Notes under the pieces: generated by a model | The model's database searches: none | Seen by the model: only the letters and a program-made list of their open reading frames with translations | What the model was told of the DNA's origin: nothing | From: Cristatella mucedo | Taxonomy: Eukaryota; Bryozoa; Phylactolaemata; Cristatellidae | DNA length: 60,000 bases | Direction: 5' to 3' | NCBI GenBank assembly: GCA_009760855.2 | Contig: WPIO01000005.1 | Coordinates: forward strand, 8,468,001 to 8,528,000 | Translations under genes and position numbers: made by a program | Shown here: in pieces, positions 35,300 to 47,415 of the stretch | Numbering within the stretch: position 1 is the first letter of the stretch | Layout of the letters: each line of letters begins with the position of its first letter

Positions 35300-35815
35300 C
35301 AAACTAAAATTTATTGGCCAAGCCAAGTATATTACGCTGACCCACAGGGCCCGCCACGGCTTGGCTCCTTCATACCTAGCTGAGCTGCTGCATCAGTTTC
35401 AGCCTGTTCGCGCCCTCAGGTCCTGTGTGGACAATAAATTAGCTGTTCCATTCCTCCGCTTAAAGACAGTTGGCGACAGAAGCTTTAGCTCTGCAGGTCC
35501 TAGACTGTGGAACTCACTTCCACAATTCTTATGCAACGAAAACTACTCTCCAACTGCCGACTGTGGCACATCTTTTTCAGCGGTCCTGAACTGCTACTTC
35601 TATGCTACTCACTACCTCAACTGCTCTCCTGACTCTGCTATGCTTCCCACTTTCTCTTTGTTGCGTGAGACGAAATCTGTTGGCTACTGAATGCGTACCA
35701 AAAGCCTCTTAGGCTGTGAGTGGGCTATACAAAACTCTCCTGCGTAACACCCACATGGTCTTTATGACTTGGTGGAGTTACTGACGGAGATACATTACAT
35801 TACATATAGGCCTCA
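35300..35815 (+). mobile_element. Family B non-LTR retrotransposon, 3' end
   Basis: A continuous frame at 35295-35690 decodes LTHRARHGLAPSYLAELLHQ, then LAVPFLRLKTVGDRSFSSAG and PRLWNSLPQF. It is the cleanest coding stretch of this family in the window. The 3' UTR ends ACTGACGGAGATACATTACA TTACA. It is 5'-truncated; TTGGCCAAGCCAAG marks the junction. Confidence 0.85.
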
Positions 35816-36925
35816 AATCAGAAATGTATGAATTCAAGACTGCTTTATCAGCCCAACTTCTGTGATGACATCCGGTAATCTAGAACAGATAGCTCGTGAA
35901 CTAATCTCTCATGAACTAATAGTGAGCCATTAGAATAACATATTGCCTTCACTGACAATTCAGTGTAACGCATCTAGGTCAAATTACAGAATCAGTAACT
36001 GATTAGCTATAATTACTACTGCCCAAGATGTGAGCTTGTTAGCAATGTCGCACGTTGATTACTGAAATACATTTAAATCAGGACCACTGGTGAGTCCATC
36101 GTATGCAATTAAGCTCCATTCAGTAGATAGCTTGGTACATCATCCATGGTGAAGCTGCCACATCTCACCAAATCTATCTGAATTTCGCTGGCTCGAAATC
36201 CAAAGTTGAATCGAGTTCAAGATCCTATCTTTGCATGATAGATAGCTTCAATTCAGTGAAAAGGTTGGCTTTCTCATTGCCCTCACTTCAGTTTTCACTC
36301 ATCTCCCCTTTGGTCAAACTAAATTAAAATAATTGGTAACTATACCTCGAGTCTGTGCACATATATAATCTAAAACTTGCTGCAGGCTTTTGTTACTACC
36401 AGCCCAGACTGTGTCAAATGAAATCTCAGGCTAAGGTTTATCGGTTTCATCAGTCTTCAGGGAAGCTTGCCATTTTTTCGTTTGAGTTTTGTTTGCTCCC
36501 TTGAGAATAAGATGATGCCTGTTGCTGACAAGGGTTGTTTCTAAATAGTAGCTCTGGGTTCAATATGTACTTTAGAATACTGTTCTAACCATGTTACTTG
36601 TGTGCTTTTGCAAGCTGTATAAGAATATTACCTTGGATGGCGAATACTGATAATTATTGTTTAGGTTATAGTGGGTAGCATAAGCCTGGATAGCGATTTA
36701 TCTCTCTTTAAGTGCAGTGAAAGAGAATGGCAATTTTCATGTATATGAATTCTCAATATCAAACCGATAATTATTTATAAGGGTGATCGCAAGAGATACG
36801 AACCTAAGCTCTAGTAACTTTCCTATACCTTATATTCTCACGTGAACATGAAACTGGTAGCAAATTTAAAATGGCTTATTAAAATAAGACAAGCTGCTTG
36901 CAAAGCTGCATGGTTTCGGACACAA

Positions 36926-36943
36926 ACACACACACACACACAC
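36926..36943. repeat. (CA)n microsatellite
   Basis: Nine CA units followed by CGCG. Confidence 0.9.
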
Positions 36944-36999
36944 GCGAAAATACATGTTTGATCTTGGGTAGAAAAATTAGCATACATGTTTAACGTTTT

Positions 37000-37840
37000 C
37001 AATTGGTACCACTTGGTTCACAGTACGCCATAGGGGGTAAGTATGGCGGTAGTAGGAGTTATCCCTCAAAATGGCCGCTAATAGGGGGAGTTGTCCCTCC
37101 AAAGCATGTTTAAAAAATATTGTACGAAGACGGGTAAACTGATTGGCATGAAAATTGGCACGAAGAACACTGGTACCATTAGCGATCGTTTGATATAATA
37201 TATCTGATGTTTTGACCTTATGGTGACCTTTAAAAGTCCAAGGTCACGTATAGCACTGCTGGTAAAAGGCAACTCCTCAGTTTTCCGGTCAGAAAAATGT
37301 TTTTGTAGAAATATAGCAAGCCAATAAAAAATTCAAGACATTCTACTTGTCACTCCCCCCCACAAAAAACTTGAAAATTTTTTTTTTGACATGTCAAACT
37401 GTTTACTGCCATCACGAACACAACCCACGGACACTTTGTGACAGGCACATTATATGCATACAAACCCATCATGCATACATGCCCAGGTGGGGAGTGACAA
37501 GACAGGTGAGCTCCACCTATATTCCAAGTTTCACACAGATCGGCCCAGTATCAACCAAGTTGTACACTGTACCAGGTACCAAGTACTACTGTTGTGACAG
37601 CACACAGAGAAGCCAAAGCATGTAGGTGACATGGAATAACAAGAGCGTTACTATATTTGTCGCCATACAACATCAAAACACATACTTAGGAGCATGTAAT
37701 TCAAATTTCACGTTGATTGGGTCACAAGTAGCCTACCTGTGACATTTTTACGCCATGTGAGTGAAAGGATGACAAAGGTTTAGCACGACAAACACTGCCA
37801 GTTTTGACCAAAACAAGTCAATCTACTGAGGTCCAATACG
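37000..37840. repeat. Probable interspersed repeat, class unknown
   Basis: Contains TTGACCTTATGGTGACCTTT, AAAAGTCCAAGGTCACG and CCAAGTTTCACACAGATCGG, phrases that look like decayed interspersed repeats common in invertebrate genomes. TAGGGGGTAAG and TAGGGGGAGTTGTCCCTCC are a short internal near-repeat. There is no second copy in the window, so this is only an impression from wording. ORFs here have no recognisable domain. Confidence 0.3.
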
Positions 37841-38479
37841 CATGCGAGAAGGCTAGAATGATTCTGTAACTACAATCAATCATACATTCCAAAGTTTTAA
37901 GGATCTCGGATCATCATTTTAGAAGATATGACATAAATGACAGCAGGCATTGGACTGTCGTATGCAGATAAACTTGAGAACTCCAAGGTATAACCAAGAG
38001 GCAGCACTAGGAAACGCTATAATCACACGAACAGTTAAATAAATAGATAAACATGGATCTTAGGAATAGGTCAACCTAACAAGAACCTTATACAGCCTAA
38101 GCAGATCATATCCGCGATATCATACGGCAGGCCGGCAATCCAGGGTACAGCCGGGCGGCTCACCAGCATTCGCCAATACAAATATCCAACTAGTAACGAC
38201 ATAAATAAGAACTTGAAATCACCTAAATTTCCTTGAATAAAAATGAATCAACCTTTCCAGACTGGCTTCCAGTAAACGACGCCCTAGTTCCATCAAGTCA
38301 ACACGCTGACCGGCCGCCGAACAAAGGACTACTCGCGGCCGTCGCCTCGTGCTTTATGGAAGCTACAGGAACTGAATCAGCTGTCCCAGGATTCATGCGG
38401 TGCCGTGATAATGGAGTCCTTAGTTACGGCGGCCCCGGCAGCAGTAAATTCTCAATACATTATCCCTAATGTTCGTCTA

Positions 38480-38880
38480 CTGGCCGAAAGACAGTCACTT
38501 CCGGTTTGTGATCTGATGTAAACATACCAATGTTAGCAGGTTTCTGCCAAGTAAATAAGGAGTGGGCCTTGTAATGCCGTTTACCACCAGTTGCTATGGG
38601 CGGGGCGGGGAAGCAGAGGCGGGACTAGACACCCAGCCGATAGGCGGTTTACTCTTTTATCATCTTGCTGTACTACCAGTCGGACGTTTGATCTCGAGGG
38701 GCGTGTCATTTCCGGAAATTTTTTACGTTTTATCATTTCCCAGTTATTTTTTGAGGGTCCGTTTAGGGCTGAATAGCTTATATTCGCAGAGTTCACCAGA
38801 AAACCGCAGTTCCGGCTCAGTTATTTTTCAAACAAAATTATTTTGTTGAGCTCGATGTACGACTTCCGGTTTAGATAGGT
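38480..38880. promoter_or_regulatory. CpG-rich promoter-like island
   Basis: A GC box pair GGGCGGGGCGGGG lies at about 38597. ETS-like TTCCGG sites occur at about 38501 (CACTTCCGGTTTG), 38709 (TTTCCGGAAA), 38811 (GTTCCGGCT) and 38864 (GACTTCCGGTTTA). CpG is frequent from about 38280 to 38870, unlike the neighbouring DNA. Clusters of ETS sites and GC boxes mark CpG promoters in animals. No convincing first exon was found on either strand. It lies inside the CUB gene intron, so it might serve an internal promoter, a nested transcript or a mobile element. Confidence 0.4.
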
Positions 38881-40044
38881 CTTACATAATAATTTTATTG
38901 ACTTTGTTTCAGTCATCTTAAAACCACCAAAATTTGAGCTTGCATTTATAACTAGTTTATCTTTAATACGCGAATTTCAAATAAATTGACCATTTTTTGT
39001 GGACCTACCTCCTTATTTCGTAGGCTACCCCCTTAAAGCTAAAATGTTGTGCATTTAGTTATTGGTTTGCCGATGAAATGAGTAAGCCGTCGTAAATTGA
39101 AAATTTTATGACAGCAATTATTTCTGAAGCACTTTAAATTGAAAAAAGTTGGTTACACTTCGTTACTGCCAAGGGTGAAAAGAGGACCACTTGTATTGAC
39201 GTCAGCCCTTGTCTTGTCTTGGCAACTCGTTGAATGCAATCACCACCCGGTCACCAGTAAGATCAGAAACCTTGCACGGTCTTCTAAAACTGATCCCGAC
39301 CAAACTTCGGACTATACATGTCACATGCATATGTGATATGATATGTGATATGTCACATTTGATAGGACACTAGGATTCGGCAGTTAGCGGTCAATAGAAA
39401 CAGAATAAAGTCTTTAACGGATAGCGGAGAATAGAGGCCTATTGGAAGAAAAGTTCATGTAAAGTAAAGTAATGCTGATTCAAAGGCTTAGTTTATATAA
39501 TGTTTGCTGGGCCCAAGCTGCCAAATGGAGTACCTTTAATTAAAACACTACAGAAAGAGAGAATGAATGGATTTAAAAGTAAGTGCAGAAAATAAATCTT
39601 GAAGTCGATGGGCTGATTGATAGGATTTAGAGCAGGTCATCAAGAAGTGGGTGAGAACGTAGAAATAGTGAAGCTTTCGACTAAAAAAACGCCACAGTTG
39701 TCAACGAGCGAAGTACCTGAATCGCAAACAGCGACCACCTTAATTCTAATGTTTATAAAAAACGTACCCGTTACAACAAAAAATGATGGCATGGTCGGTC
39801 CCTGCTGCAGGTAAACGCTTTCTAATGTCACCTTTGGCTCGAAACTGCCCTGCTGCGAATATAAATTTTGAAACTACTATCGAGTTGCTAAGCTAGCAAT
39901 ATAGGTAATCTGACAGGTTCGCCAGCAAAGTTTACTTATTCAAGAAAACAATTAATAAAGTAAGTAAATGCGAGAAAAGTTGTGCAATTCACAAAGCCGC
40001 CTGAACAAAGTCAAGATCAATTTTATAAATAAATATATACTCAC

Positions 40045-40234
40045 TTCATTCCTAGCATAGTGAAGAAATCGGACTGGTTTCGCAACAAGAAGTATTCAAA
40101 CTTGACAAGGATGAATAAGCCAGGCGTTGCGTGCAGAGTCCATATGCATTGTACATTATTAGGATAGCTGTAGGTTCCGTTTCGGAAGTTCGGAGAAGTG
40201 ATGACACCAGATCCTTTTATAACCCTATCACAAT
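40045..40234 (-). CDS. Tandem CUB-domain protein, exon encoding first part of CUB-4
   Basis: This exon encodes residues 311-372. The acceptor is TATTTTAAG|AT and the donor is ATGAA|GTGAGT. G from the exon at 44419-44534 plus AT gives Asp, then CDRVIKGSGVI and SPNFRNGTYSYPNNVQCIW. LFILVKFEYFLL supplies the middle beta strands. It has 62 codons, the shortest first-part exon. No third or fourth cysteine is present. It is separated from its second half by an 8.0-kb intron. Confidence 0.9.
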
Positions 40235-43200
40235 CTTAAAATAAAAAACCTATGCTTTAAATGCGTTTTTCGGAATCAGTATAACGTGTAGTCCCAAATA
40301 AAGTGGTAAATAGACACTGCACGATCTGCTCACTTAGAGTTTAGGTGTCGTACAAGTAATCAATCGTTTTCCTGATATTATCCAGTACAATTTTTTATTT
40401 GTATACCTGCCACCAAAATAGTGTCTGGTCCCGATGCAATACTACTAAATGGTGAATCTACTTTCTTGACATTCATTGCAAGTCTTAGCTCTCAAGATAG
40501 GTAAAGTTCTTTAATTAAGTTCCACAAAGAATATCTCACGGCTTCACGTTTCATCATCCATTTGAGTTATTTTGAGCCATTCTATATTTAGGAAGACTCT
40601 CTAATTTAGCCCGGTAACTCTTTTGAGTAAGCAAATGGTTCGGAAAATGGTATACGCGTTAAATAGAAAGAATTATTCAAACAATATTTCATTCCCTACT
40701 GCCGCATTGCTCGAGCTTTTATAACTCACTTGTCCCAGAATGCGTTCTTGGCTCAATGAAGTGATTGGACAATATTTCCCATCAGTTGCAAGGTTGAGAT
40801 TAAAATCACCCCAGGTCTCCTACGAAGGCCAGCTAAACCTAGATTGAATGCTAAGAAAAGCTTGACTTATTCTGCTACTGGAAAATAGGCTAAGCAAAGG
40901 CTAAAATATGTGGAATTTAATTAAGTAATCGCGATGCCACTGAACGCTGTATCAGTGGCTGCAAGTATGATGTAGCCGTGGTTTAAACTGTAGTTCACGC
41001 TCCGAGTGCGGTGCTTTTACTGAGACATTGTTGAATCACAGAGGCACAGTCCAAACATGCTGATGTCGACGATCACTCAGCTTCTTGATCGCTCCCAAGT
41101 TAACTTTGGAGTTAGGAGTGGCGAAAGGGCCTTTAGTTCATATGGTCCTTAAAGCCTGGGGCTCTGACTACCGATGCACGTCACTACATCCTCTGACCTG
41201 GCTAAATTTAAAAAGAAGCTTAAAAAACACCTGCTTATTGCAGCATTTAGCGGGTCTTGTGTATCTCATGTGCATGTGTATGCTTACACTTTGTCCTGTT
41301 GCTTGCCGATGTTGCCACCAATCCTCTGGTAATGCTTTCTATACAGCATCTGTAAAGTGCCCTATAAAGAAGTTTGGTTCGCCGAGGTGGCTATACATAT
41401 GTATTTTAATTATTACAAATTATCCACTTAATAAGTTTGAAGTGAGGGTAAGGTTTCGCAGCCTTGTTATGCAACTAACAACGCTCTTCACCACTGACTG
41501 CCTTTTATCATTCCTAGGGAAAGAACTGACTTAGATGGCAATACGTCAGCATTTGATTTCAACTGGCAGAAGCAGCTATTCAAGAGACCCTTTTTATAAC
41601 CTTGCTAAAACTATCAACAACCTAATATATAAAGTAAGAAATATCCCTATCGAAGCTGCAGTTTCTAGCCATCTTGTCTCAATCCTAGCTGGCTTGACTA
41701 TCAATAAGTCTAAGCATATTTTCTGTCAATCCCGGCTCTTTGTCATTAAAAATGAAAGAAGACTTTCAAAAGACAGCAAAATATCATAATGCGTATTTAC
41801 GATTACAAAGGGGAAGTATGTATACAGAGTCTACTTAAATATGACTGATATTATAATCCTTTATTAGTTTACCTGAAATGATTTAGTTAAAACAAGCTAT
41901 CTGGGTAATGCAATTACTGCCTGACTCTTGATCGGAGAAAGAGAGAGATTTTATTATTCTACCAGTTAGAGGAGGTGTCAAAAAGTAGTCGTTCAGGTAG
42001 CCCCTACTGATTTCAGTGCTGTAAGTATATTGAGCTTGGGAAGATAAGAATTTCAGTGAATGCTGAGTAAACCAGAGTAAAAACAAAAATCACAAGGTAA
42101 CATCAGGACTTTGTTCTTTCTCTGATAATTAAAATGTTCTTAAGGATATAAATACCGGATAGATAAGATACATCGATAAAAAAGTGGCTAGGAATTGCAT
42201 CTCAATATTACCACTGTTTTGCACTCCAGTGTGTATCGAATCTTAACAGAAGCTAAATGGATATGACACTTAGGTACTGTGCATCACTTTCATCTCATTG
42301 GGACATGTTAATTTAAAAAAAATGCAACTACCGGGTCATACGAGGTGAAAAATGAACACCAGAATCTTTATTACTGCGGTGATTATGTTTTTAAAGAATC
42401 TGTTTTTCGTAAGGGCCAATTTCCAGGTCTTTCTAATCAAAAAGTTATGAGAGCATACGTGGTACAAAGGATATATCATTTTGTTGTTTCCTTTATGAAG
42501 ACTTGTGCCCTTATATGATGGATGGTTTCTAGTGTAATTCCACGGAGTGGGTCACAGGATATTAATGCAAAGGTTTAAAAAGCATGAAAACAGATAGCAC
42601 TTGGCAGTGAGACTTCGTTAGCTTCACGCTCAATGACTGTCCAGTTGCATGACCTTCACCGGCTTTCTCCTGAATTCGGCCACCATTTTAAGTAGTATCG
42701 TACATACGGAAGTCGCTCTTAGTAACCACTCCTGTTAACAAACCCTTCTTAGTTTTTCAGTCTACAGAATTGTCCCAAACGGTAGAATCTTTTGATGTGA
42801 TCATTAGTAGCGATGATCCATTTTCAAAAGTATTTCTTAGGGTTTCATTTCATGAGTCCGACTCTCCCATGCTGCACTTGTGATTGCCATCGTATAAGTT
42901 TGACCCGGAGTGCCTTGACCACGTTCGAACTCCATTCATGGTATACAATAATGATCAGGTCCAGTAGCCCCTAACTCCTTTATGCTGTCAATCAGCATGG
43001 AAATCAAGTAAAAAGGCCCATTGTGGAATTTTAGAGATCTGCTGATTGTTGCTGTGTCAGGAAGATGATCAGGAGGGTAAAGTTTACTGGCTTGACAGTA
43101 TACGTAAGACATATTCAGCACTCAGGCCTTGATCTGAACAATTGATTTTGCAAGTAAGCGGGACTCAATAGTAGTTGAAATTATTTATTATTAATCAAAA

Positions 43201-44418
43201 GAGAGCAGGGGTCGGTTATAAGTAGTCTGTAATTCAACAATGCAATTTTTGTAGATTGTCAGTAAGACAGAGAGAAAAGGTATGCGAAAATTGTTCTAAG
43301 CTAGTGGTTTTTACTTTATATAAAAAAATATGAAATATTCAAGTCCAAGCAAATAAATGTATAATTTTTGAAATAGTTTTAAAAATTTGCAGATATGAAG
43401 ATTTAATGAGCCCATTGTAAAATAATAACATGGATTTAATTTAGAGATTAAAATAGTAGGCGTTCACTTGCTATCATTTCAACTAGTTCTATTATTTTTG
43501 AAAGAATTTCATAGCCTAAAAAAGAAAGTAGATTTTAACTAAAACTGGTTAGTTTCCAGGTCAAATAGAACAAATTCTGCATTCGAGGTTGCAGCTAACA
43601 GCTTTTGGTCTTTCTAATATTGCAAATAATTTTCGCGTAAAGGTTTTAAGAATTAATTTTATTAACTGAGTAGTCTTTACGTTTGCATTGTATAAAAATC
43701 AGTAATTTAGAGCACAAATGAATCCATTCGTTATATGCAATATGTGCGCTAACCAATGGTCAGCAATTGCTAGCTGGAAATAATTAAAAAAAAATAAAAA
43801 TTCCACTATCCTAGTTCAAATGAAAAACTGAATTATACATTCTTAATTAATGGATTGGGCTAGGTTTCTTGATTTGCACATATTTGCGAAATGGTATTTT
43901 ACAAATTGAAAGGAAAAGTGTTTGGTTCCAAACGTAAGGGGGCTGAAAGTTTACAGGACGTAAGTATTAAATCAGAATTTCCTTGAAAACTACCAATAGT
44001 GTAATGAAGTTGTAATGAAAATAAAATCCATGAAAGTAAAATAAGCACACTGTACCAAGTAAAGTTATGGAAAGTATATTTAATTTAAGTTTTTCTTCAG
44101 CATTGCTGTATGAGTTAAACTACGCTAGTTCTAAGAAAATATTCCTTGCATGTGAATAAATCGATTCTGATAAAAAGGGAGCTGACCGTGCTCAAGATGT
44201 GTGCAACTATACTGGAGAAAAAGCTTGCTAATCAACAACCAAGGATTGAAAGAAGCGTCACTCGTTGGATATTCAACCAGCACCAAGCTTCTTACTATCA
44301 CACTAAACTGAAAAGGTAGCTAATGCGCATTCCATGGAGATTTTACTTCTCATGTTTTAGCTTAGAAATCAAATTAGAACATGCGATGTTTCACTCATAT
44401 TACTAATTAAAAGATTAC
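40235..44418 (-). other. 4.2-kb intron between CUB-3 and CUB-4
   Basis: Phase 1 intron of 4184 bp with one decayed L2 fragment. The rest (40235-41080 and 41430-44418) is AT-rich with nothing I recognise. A splice-bounded stretch near 41945-42000 was considered and rejected. Confidence 0.75.
41085..41425 (+). mobile_element. L2-like LINE, decayed 3' end
   Basis: AAAGGGCCTTTAGTTCATAT and GGTCCTTAAAGCCTGGGGCT correspond to the RAFSSYAPKTWN block. ATTTAAAAAGAAGCTTAAAA and GCAGCATTTAGCGGGTCTTG match TFKKNFKTHLFRTAFSGS. CATCTGTAAAGTGCCCTATA, AAGAAGTTTGGTTCGCCGAG and GTGGCTATACATATGTATTT are a weak L2 tail. This is the most diverged copy here. Confidence 0.7.
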
Positions 44419-44534
44419 CTGATGAAATGAAATCCACAGTGAAGTCGGCAGCTTTTTCGGGAGATTTCAGGGCAATGAAGAGTACGGCATCTTTACCTCC
44501 AAAGGCCGGTGGATGATTTGCTATCGAGCAGAGA
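44419..44534 (-). CDS. Tandem CUB-domain protein, exon encoding second part of CUB-3
   Basis: This exon encodes residues 272-309. The acceptor is TTACTAG|T and the donor is TCAG|GTAATC. T joins GA of the preceding exon (Asp), then LCSIANH gives the fourth cysteine. GKDAVLFIALKSPEKAADFT and VDFISS form the final CUB strands. It has 38 codons. Only a 73-bp intron separates it from its first half. GTAATC is a weaker donor, but the exon's last base fits the next exon's phase. Confidence 0.88.
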
Positions 44535-44607
44535 CTAGTAACAAATGGAATAATTATTTACTTAAATGGTTAATTAACGAGTATAATCGCAATTTAGAGG
44601 TACTTAC

Positions 44608-44809
44608 TCGGCATAGAGTATCCTGAATGGACGACTGACTAAGTGAACTGTTAATCCAGTGCAATTAACGGCAGTGAAATTAATCATTACAATCTTGGCT
44701 GCATCGGCAACGACTGTCCATCCGCACTGTGTTAAATTCTTAGAATTTGATGCATTCAAAAAAGTTTCCAATGTGATAGCGCCACTGCTTCGTACTTTAT
44801 ATCCGCAAC
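44608..44809 (-). CDS. Tandem CUB-domain protein, exon encoding first part of CUB-3
   Basis: This exon encodes residues 205-270. The acceptor is AATACTTTTAG|GT and the donor is GCCGA|GTAAGT. The domain starts CGYKVRSSGAITLE, then LTQCGWTVVADAAKIVMINF and TAVNCTGLTVHLV. The cysteine positions and the G-W/strand pattern match CUB, but the usual SPNYP segment is replaced by TLETFLNASNS, so this is a divergent member. It abuts CUB-2 with one Gly between. The splice to 44534 is phase 2. Confidence 0.87.
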
Positions 44810-46929
44810 CTAAAAGTATTAACACAAATTCAAAATAACCTCTGTTCTCGGCCTTTTTCGATGTTAATATGAATGAGCAAAGAGTAAAACTATTAAAAAT
44901 ACAAAATAAAAATAATCCTAATCGATTTCCATGTAGCCTTTGTCAAAAAAAGACTTCCCACTCTATAATATGATTTAAGCCTATAAGCCAGTTTATGATG
45001 CACAACCTAGCTATGTAAAAGGATTGATTTTGTGCTTGAATTTACTTATTGCATGACGGTTGACTTTCAAGGTTCATTTTTAGTGAAATCACGAATTTCG
45101 GTCAAATGCTTTAGGATGGATTAACAAAATAGCATACAGATCCACAGGATGCGAGATCGGTTCTTTTCAAAGCTAATCACCAAATGCACTTAGTCTCACA
45201 GCAGAAAGCCTTAAAATATGTTGCTTTTAAAATTGCAGCTCAAATTCAAAAATGAGTTAAAATCTACCCTTGGCTCAGATACTTAATGCAGTCAAGCATC
45301 CCGAAAGTCAGCATCTCTTATGGAAGTAATCCACCACCGTATTCCTTGTGCTGTGCAAGGGTCGGTGATCCGCTGGAGCCTCATTTTAAAGACCACTGTT
45401 AGGTTCAAAATGCAGTGCCGAATTAGGGGGGATCAAGAATCATACACATTTGTCTGGTAGCAGACATAATTAAGCACTCATGCACGATTAGTAAGATTCA
45501 GTCGAGGCTTAAAACCGAGTTGTGAAAGCAAATACACGGAGTCATGACTGCTAAATTGCCACTGCAGTTTCCGGAAAGTAGGATGTTGTATAAATTGCAA
45601 TTAGACAATGAAACTAGCCTAATCTAAGTCCTGTGGCAGCTTCCAGGCAATAATATACTTTAAAGTTTAAACATGCTATTCATTGGCAAAATTACCTAGC
45701 AGAATCAAGATTTTAGAAAGTCTGAAATGTTAGGATATATAAATAAAATATGTTGTTTTATGAGCAAAGTTATTTCAATGTAGGTACTATAGACGGATTT
45801 ACTACTGATACATGGAGTAGATGAATAACTAACCGTATAAAAAATGTCTAATGGCGATCTATAATAACCCTCCTGGTAGTATGAAACGCATGCTCATTAA
45901 ATAGCTTGGAGAGTAAGCAGAGTAGTAAAGCCTCAGTGTGTCAGACTTGACAAATTTAGCGAGGTAATGATATTTTTTAGTTGCGTACATTTTTAAAAAA
46001 GAAAAAAATAGTGAACATCCTGAGATTGAAAAGTTCATGCAAACTCATTTATTTCTTATTTATCAGTTTTTATTCTTGATTTTTGAAAGTATTTTGGAGC
46101 ACACATCAATAAATGGATTGTGCAAAAGAGGTTTTCAGTATCAATGACACACTAGGGTACCCCTACTGTAGTCAGTCATTTTCAGCTTATGTCAAGGAAA
46201 TCCAAAACTAAACTTTGTCATCAATGCCAAGCCTCAATACTCATTCCTCATGACCGTCGCTACTTGCAGTTAGATCTCTTCCAGAATTCACACTTCCACT
46301 ACCTGTTCGCCACCATGCGTAATACGTTGGATTCATTTTAATTTATCGAATAGTAGTTTTTGAATGCCGCCCCAGGTTAATATATCGACTGCAAGTGTTG
46401 GAGGACTGTAGTTTGAGTGTAAATTTATTTTTCGCAAATTTCATGTAACCTGAAAATGGAGCTGGAAAGAAATATAATCATGCAATATATCTCCGTCTAT
46501 GACTGCAAAATGCCACAAAGACCAATATGTAGGTATGTTAGAGTTTTATATGGGTAACTTAAAGACAACGCAGTATCGGGAATTCATGCAGCAATGGCCA
46601 ACTTACTTCGATATATGCTAAGGAGAGATGCATCACAGTCCTTATACTGTTTTGGACCTCCGGCGCCTAAAGCCGGTCAGATCGATTTAATTCTTAACCT
46701 GTGCATCCAAGCTATATGAACGAACTACCAATGCTACTTCGAAGTATTTTAAGCTCTAATCAAACTATTTAGGGAGTCTGTAGCATATGAGTGCAAACTT
46801 TTAGTAGCTCCGACAACTTATAGTGTTGGCATATGCTCGAGTATGGAAAATTAGAAGAGGCTAATTAGTGGTATAAATATGATCTTACAGAAAAATTAAG
46901 AAATAGGCCGTTAAAAAGAAATTGCTCAC
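44810..46929 (-). other. 2.1-kb intron between CUB-2 and CUB-3
   Basis: Phase 1 intron of 2120 bp. No recognisable repeat or ORF with a domain was found. Confidence 0.75.
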
Positions 46930-47415
46930 CTTCAATCTGGTACGATAACCTGAACCCTCGCTTGTTGATAGTTTCCGAAGTTATAAAGTTGATATAGAAA
47001 CTAGTTGCCGTGAAGGTGAGGTTTTGGAGCGTAGAGTCGCAGCCGCATATCCTATATGTATAGGGAGAAAGAATTTTTCTTGTGAGTTTCACCGAGTTTT
47101 GAGAAATTTTAAACAATAATTCATGTGCTAGGTCAAAAGTGAGCGAAGAATAAAAATCAACGCTCTTATTAGGGACCTGCAAGCCCAACCTTTGTGGATG
47201 CGTTACTGAAGGCTGAGAAAGAATGATTGCATCTCGAAGGCAGCCAGACGTGTTCTCTAAGCAGATGTCTTCGAATATCAGTTTTGCTGACCATCCAAGT
47301 ATTGGGAGTATGTTGTAATTGCAGAGCAGTTGACCTCCATAGTTATCAGGATAATTTGGAGACGTTATTTCACTGTCACTGTCGAAATTGACTTGAAATG
47401 GTCCAGAACACGCGT
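46930..47415 (-). CDS. Tandem CUB-domain protein, exon encoding all of CUB-2
   Basis: A single 486-bp exon, residues 43-203. The acceptor is TTTTCTTGCAG|AC and the donor is GAAG|GTGAGC. It starts DACSGPFQV, then SPNYPDNYGGQLLCNY and AKLIFEDICLENTSGCLRDA with the second cysteine pair. It ends FYINFITSETINKRGFRLSY QIE, the closing CUB strands. At 161 residues it is about 50 longer than an ordinary CUB (about 110). The excess lies around residues 70-125 of the exon and includes an extra Cys pair, ICGCDS. It is the only domain here without an internal intron, and it lies between phase 1 introns. It is the strongest single exon in the window. Confidence 0.93.

Larger units (their letters stand above)
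32075..40044 (-). other. 8.0-kb intron inside CUB-4
   Basis: Phase 2 intron of 7970 bp with several repeats and a CpG-rich island, listed separately. I see nothing definite at 32075-32965, 34075-35295, 35816-36920 or 38885-40044. Confidence 0.7.

Noticed and set aside
38233-38469. 78-codon plus ORF overlapping the CpG-rich island, with a CRDNGVLSYGG phrase
   Set aside because: It looks faintly CUB-like but is on the wrong strand, lacks the cysteine pattern and is short; regarded as chance in GC-rich DNA.
41945-42000. A possible extra minus-strand exon (TEISRGYLNDYFLTPP) with AG and GT edges and compatible phase
   Set aside because: The exons on either side already join in phase, the donor GTAGAA is weak, and the sequence shows no CUB pattern. 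It could at most be an optional exon.
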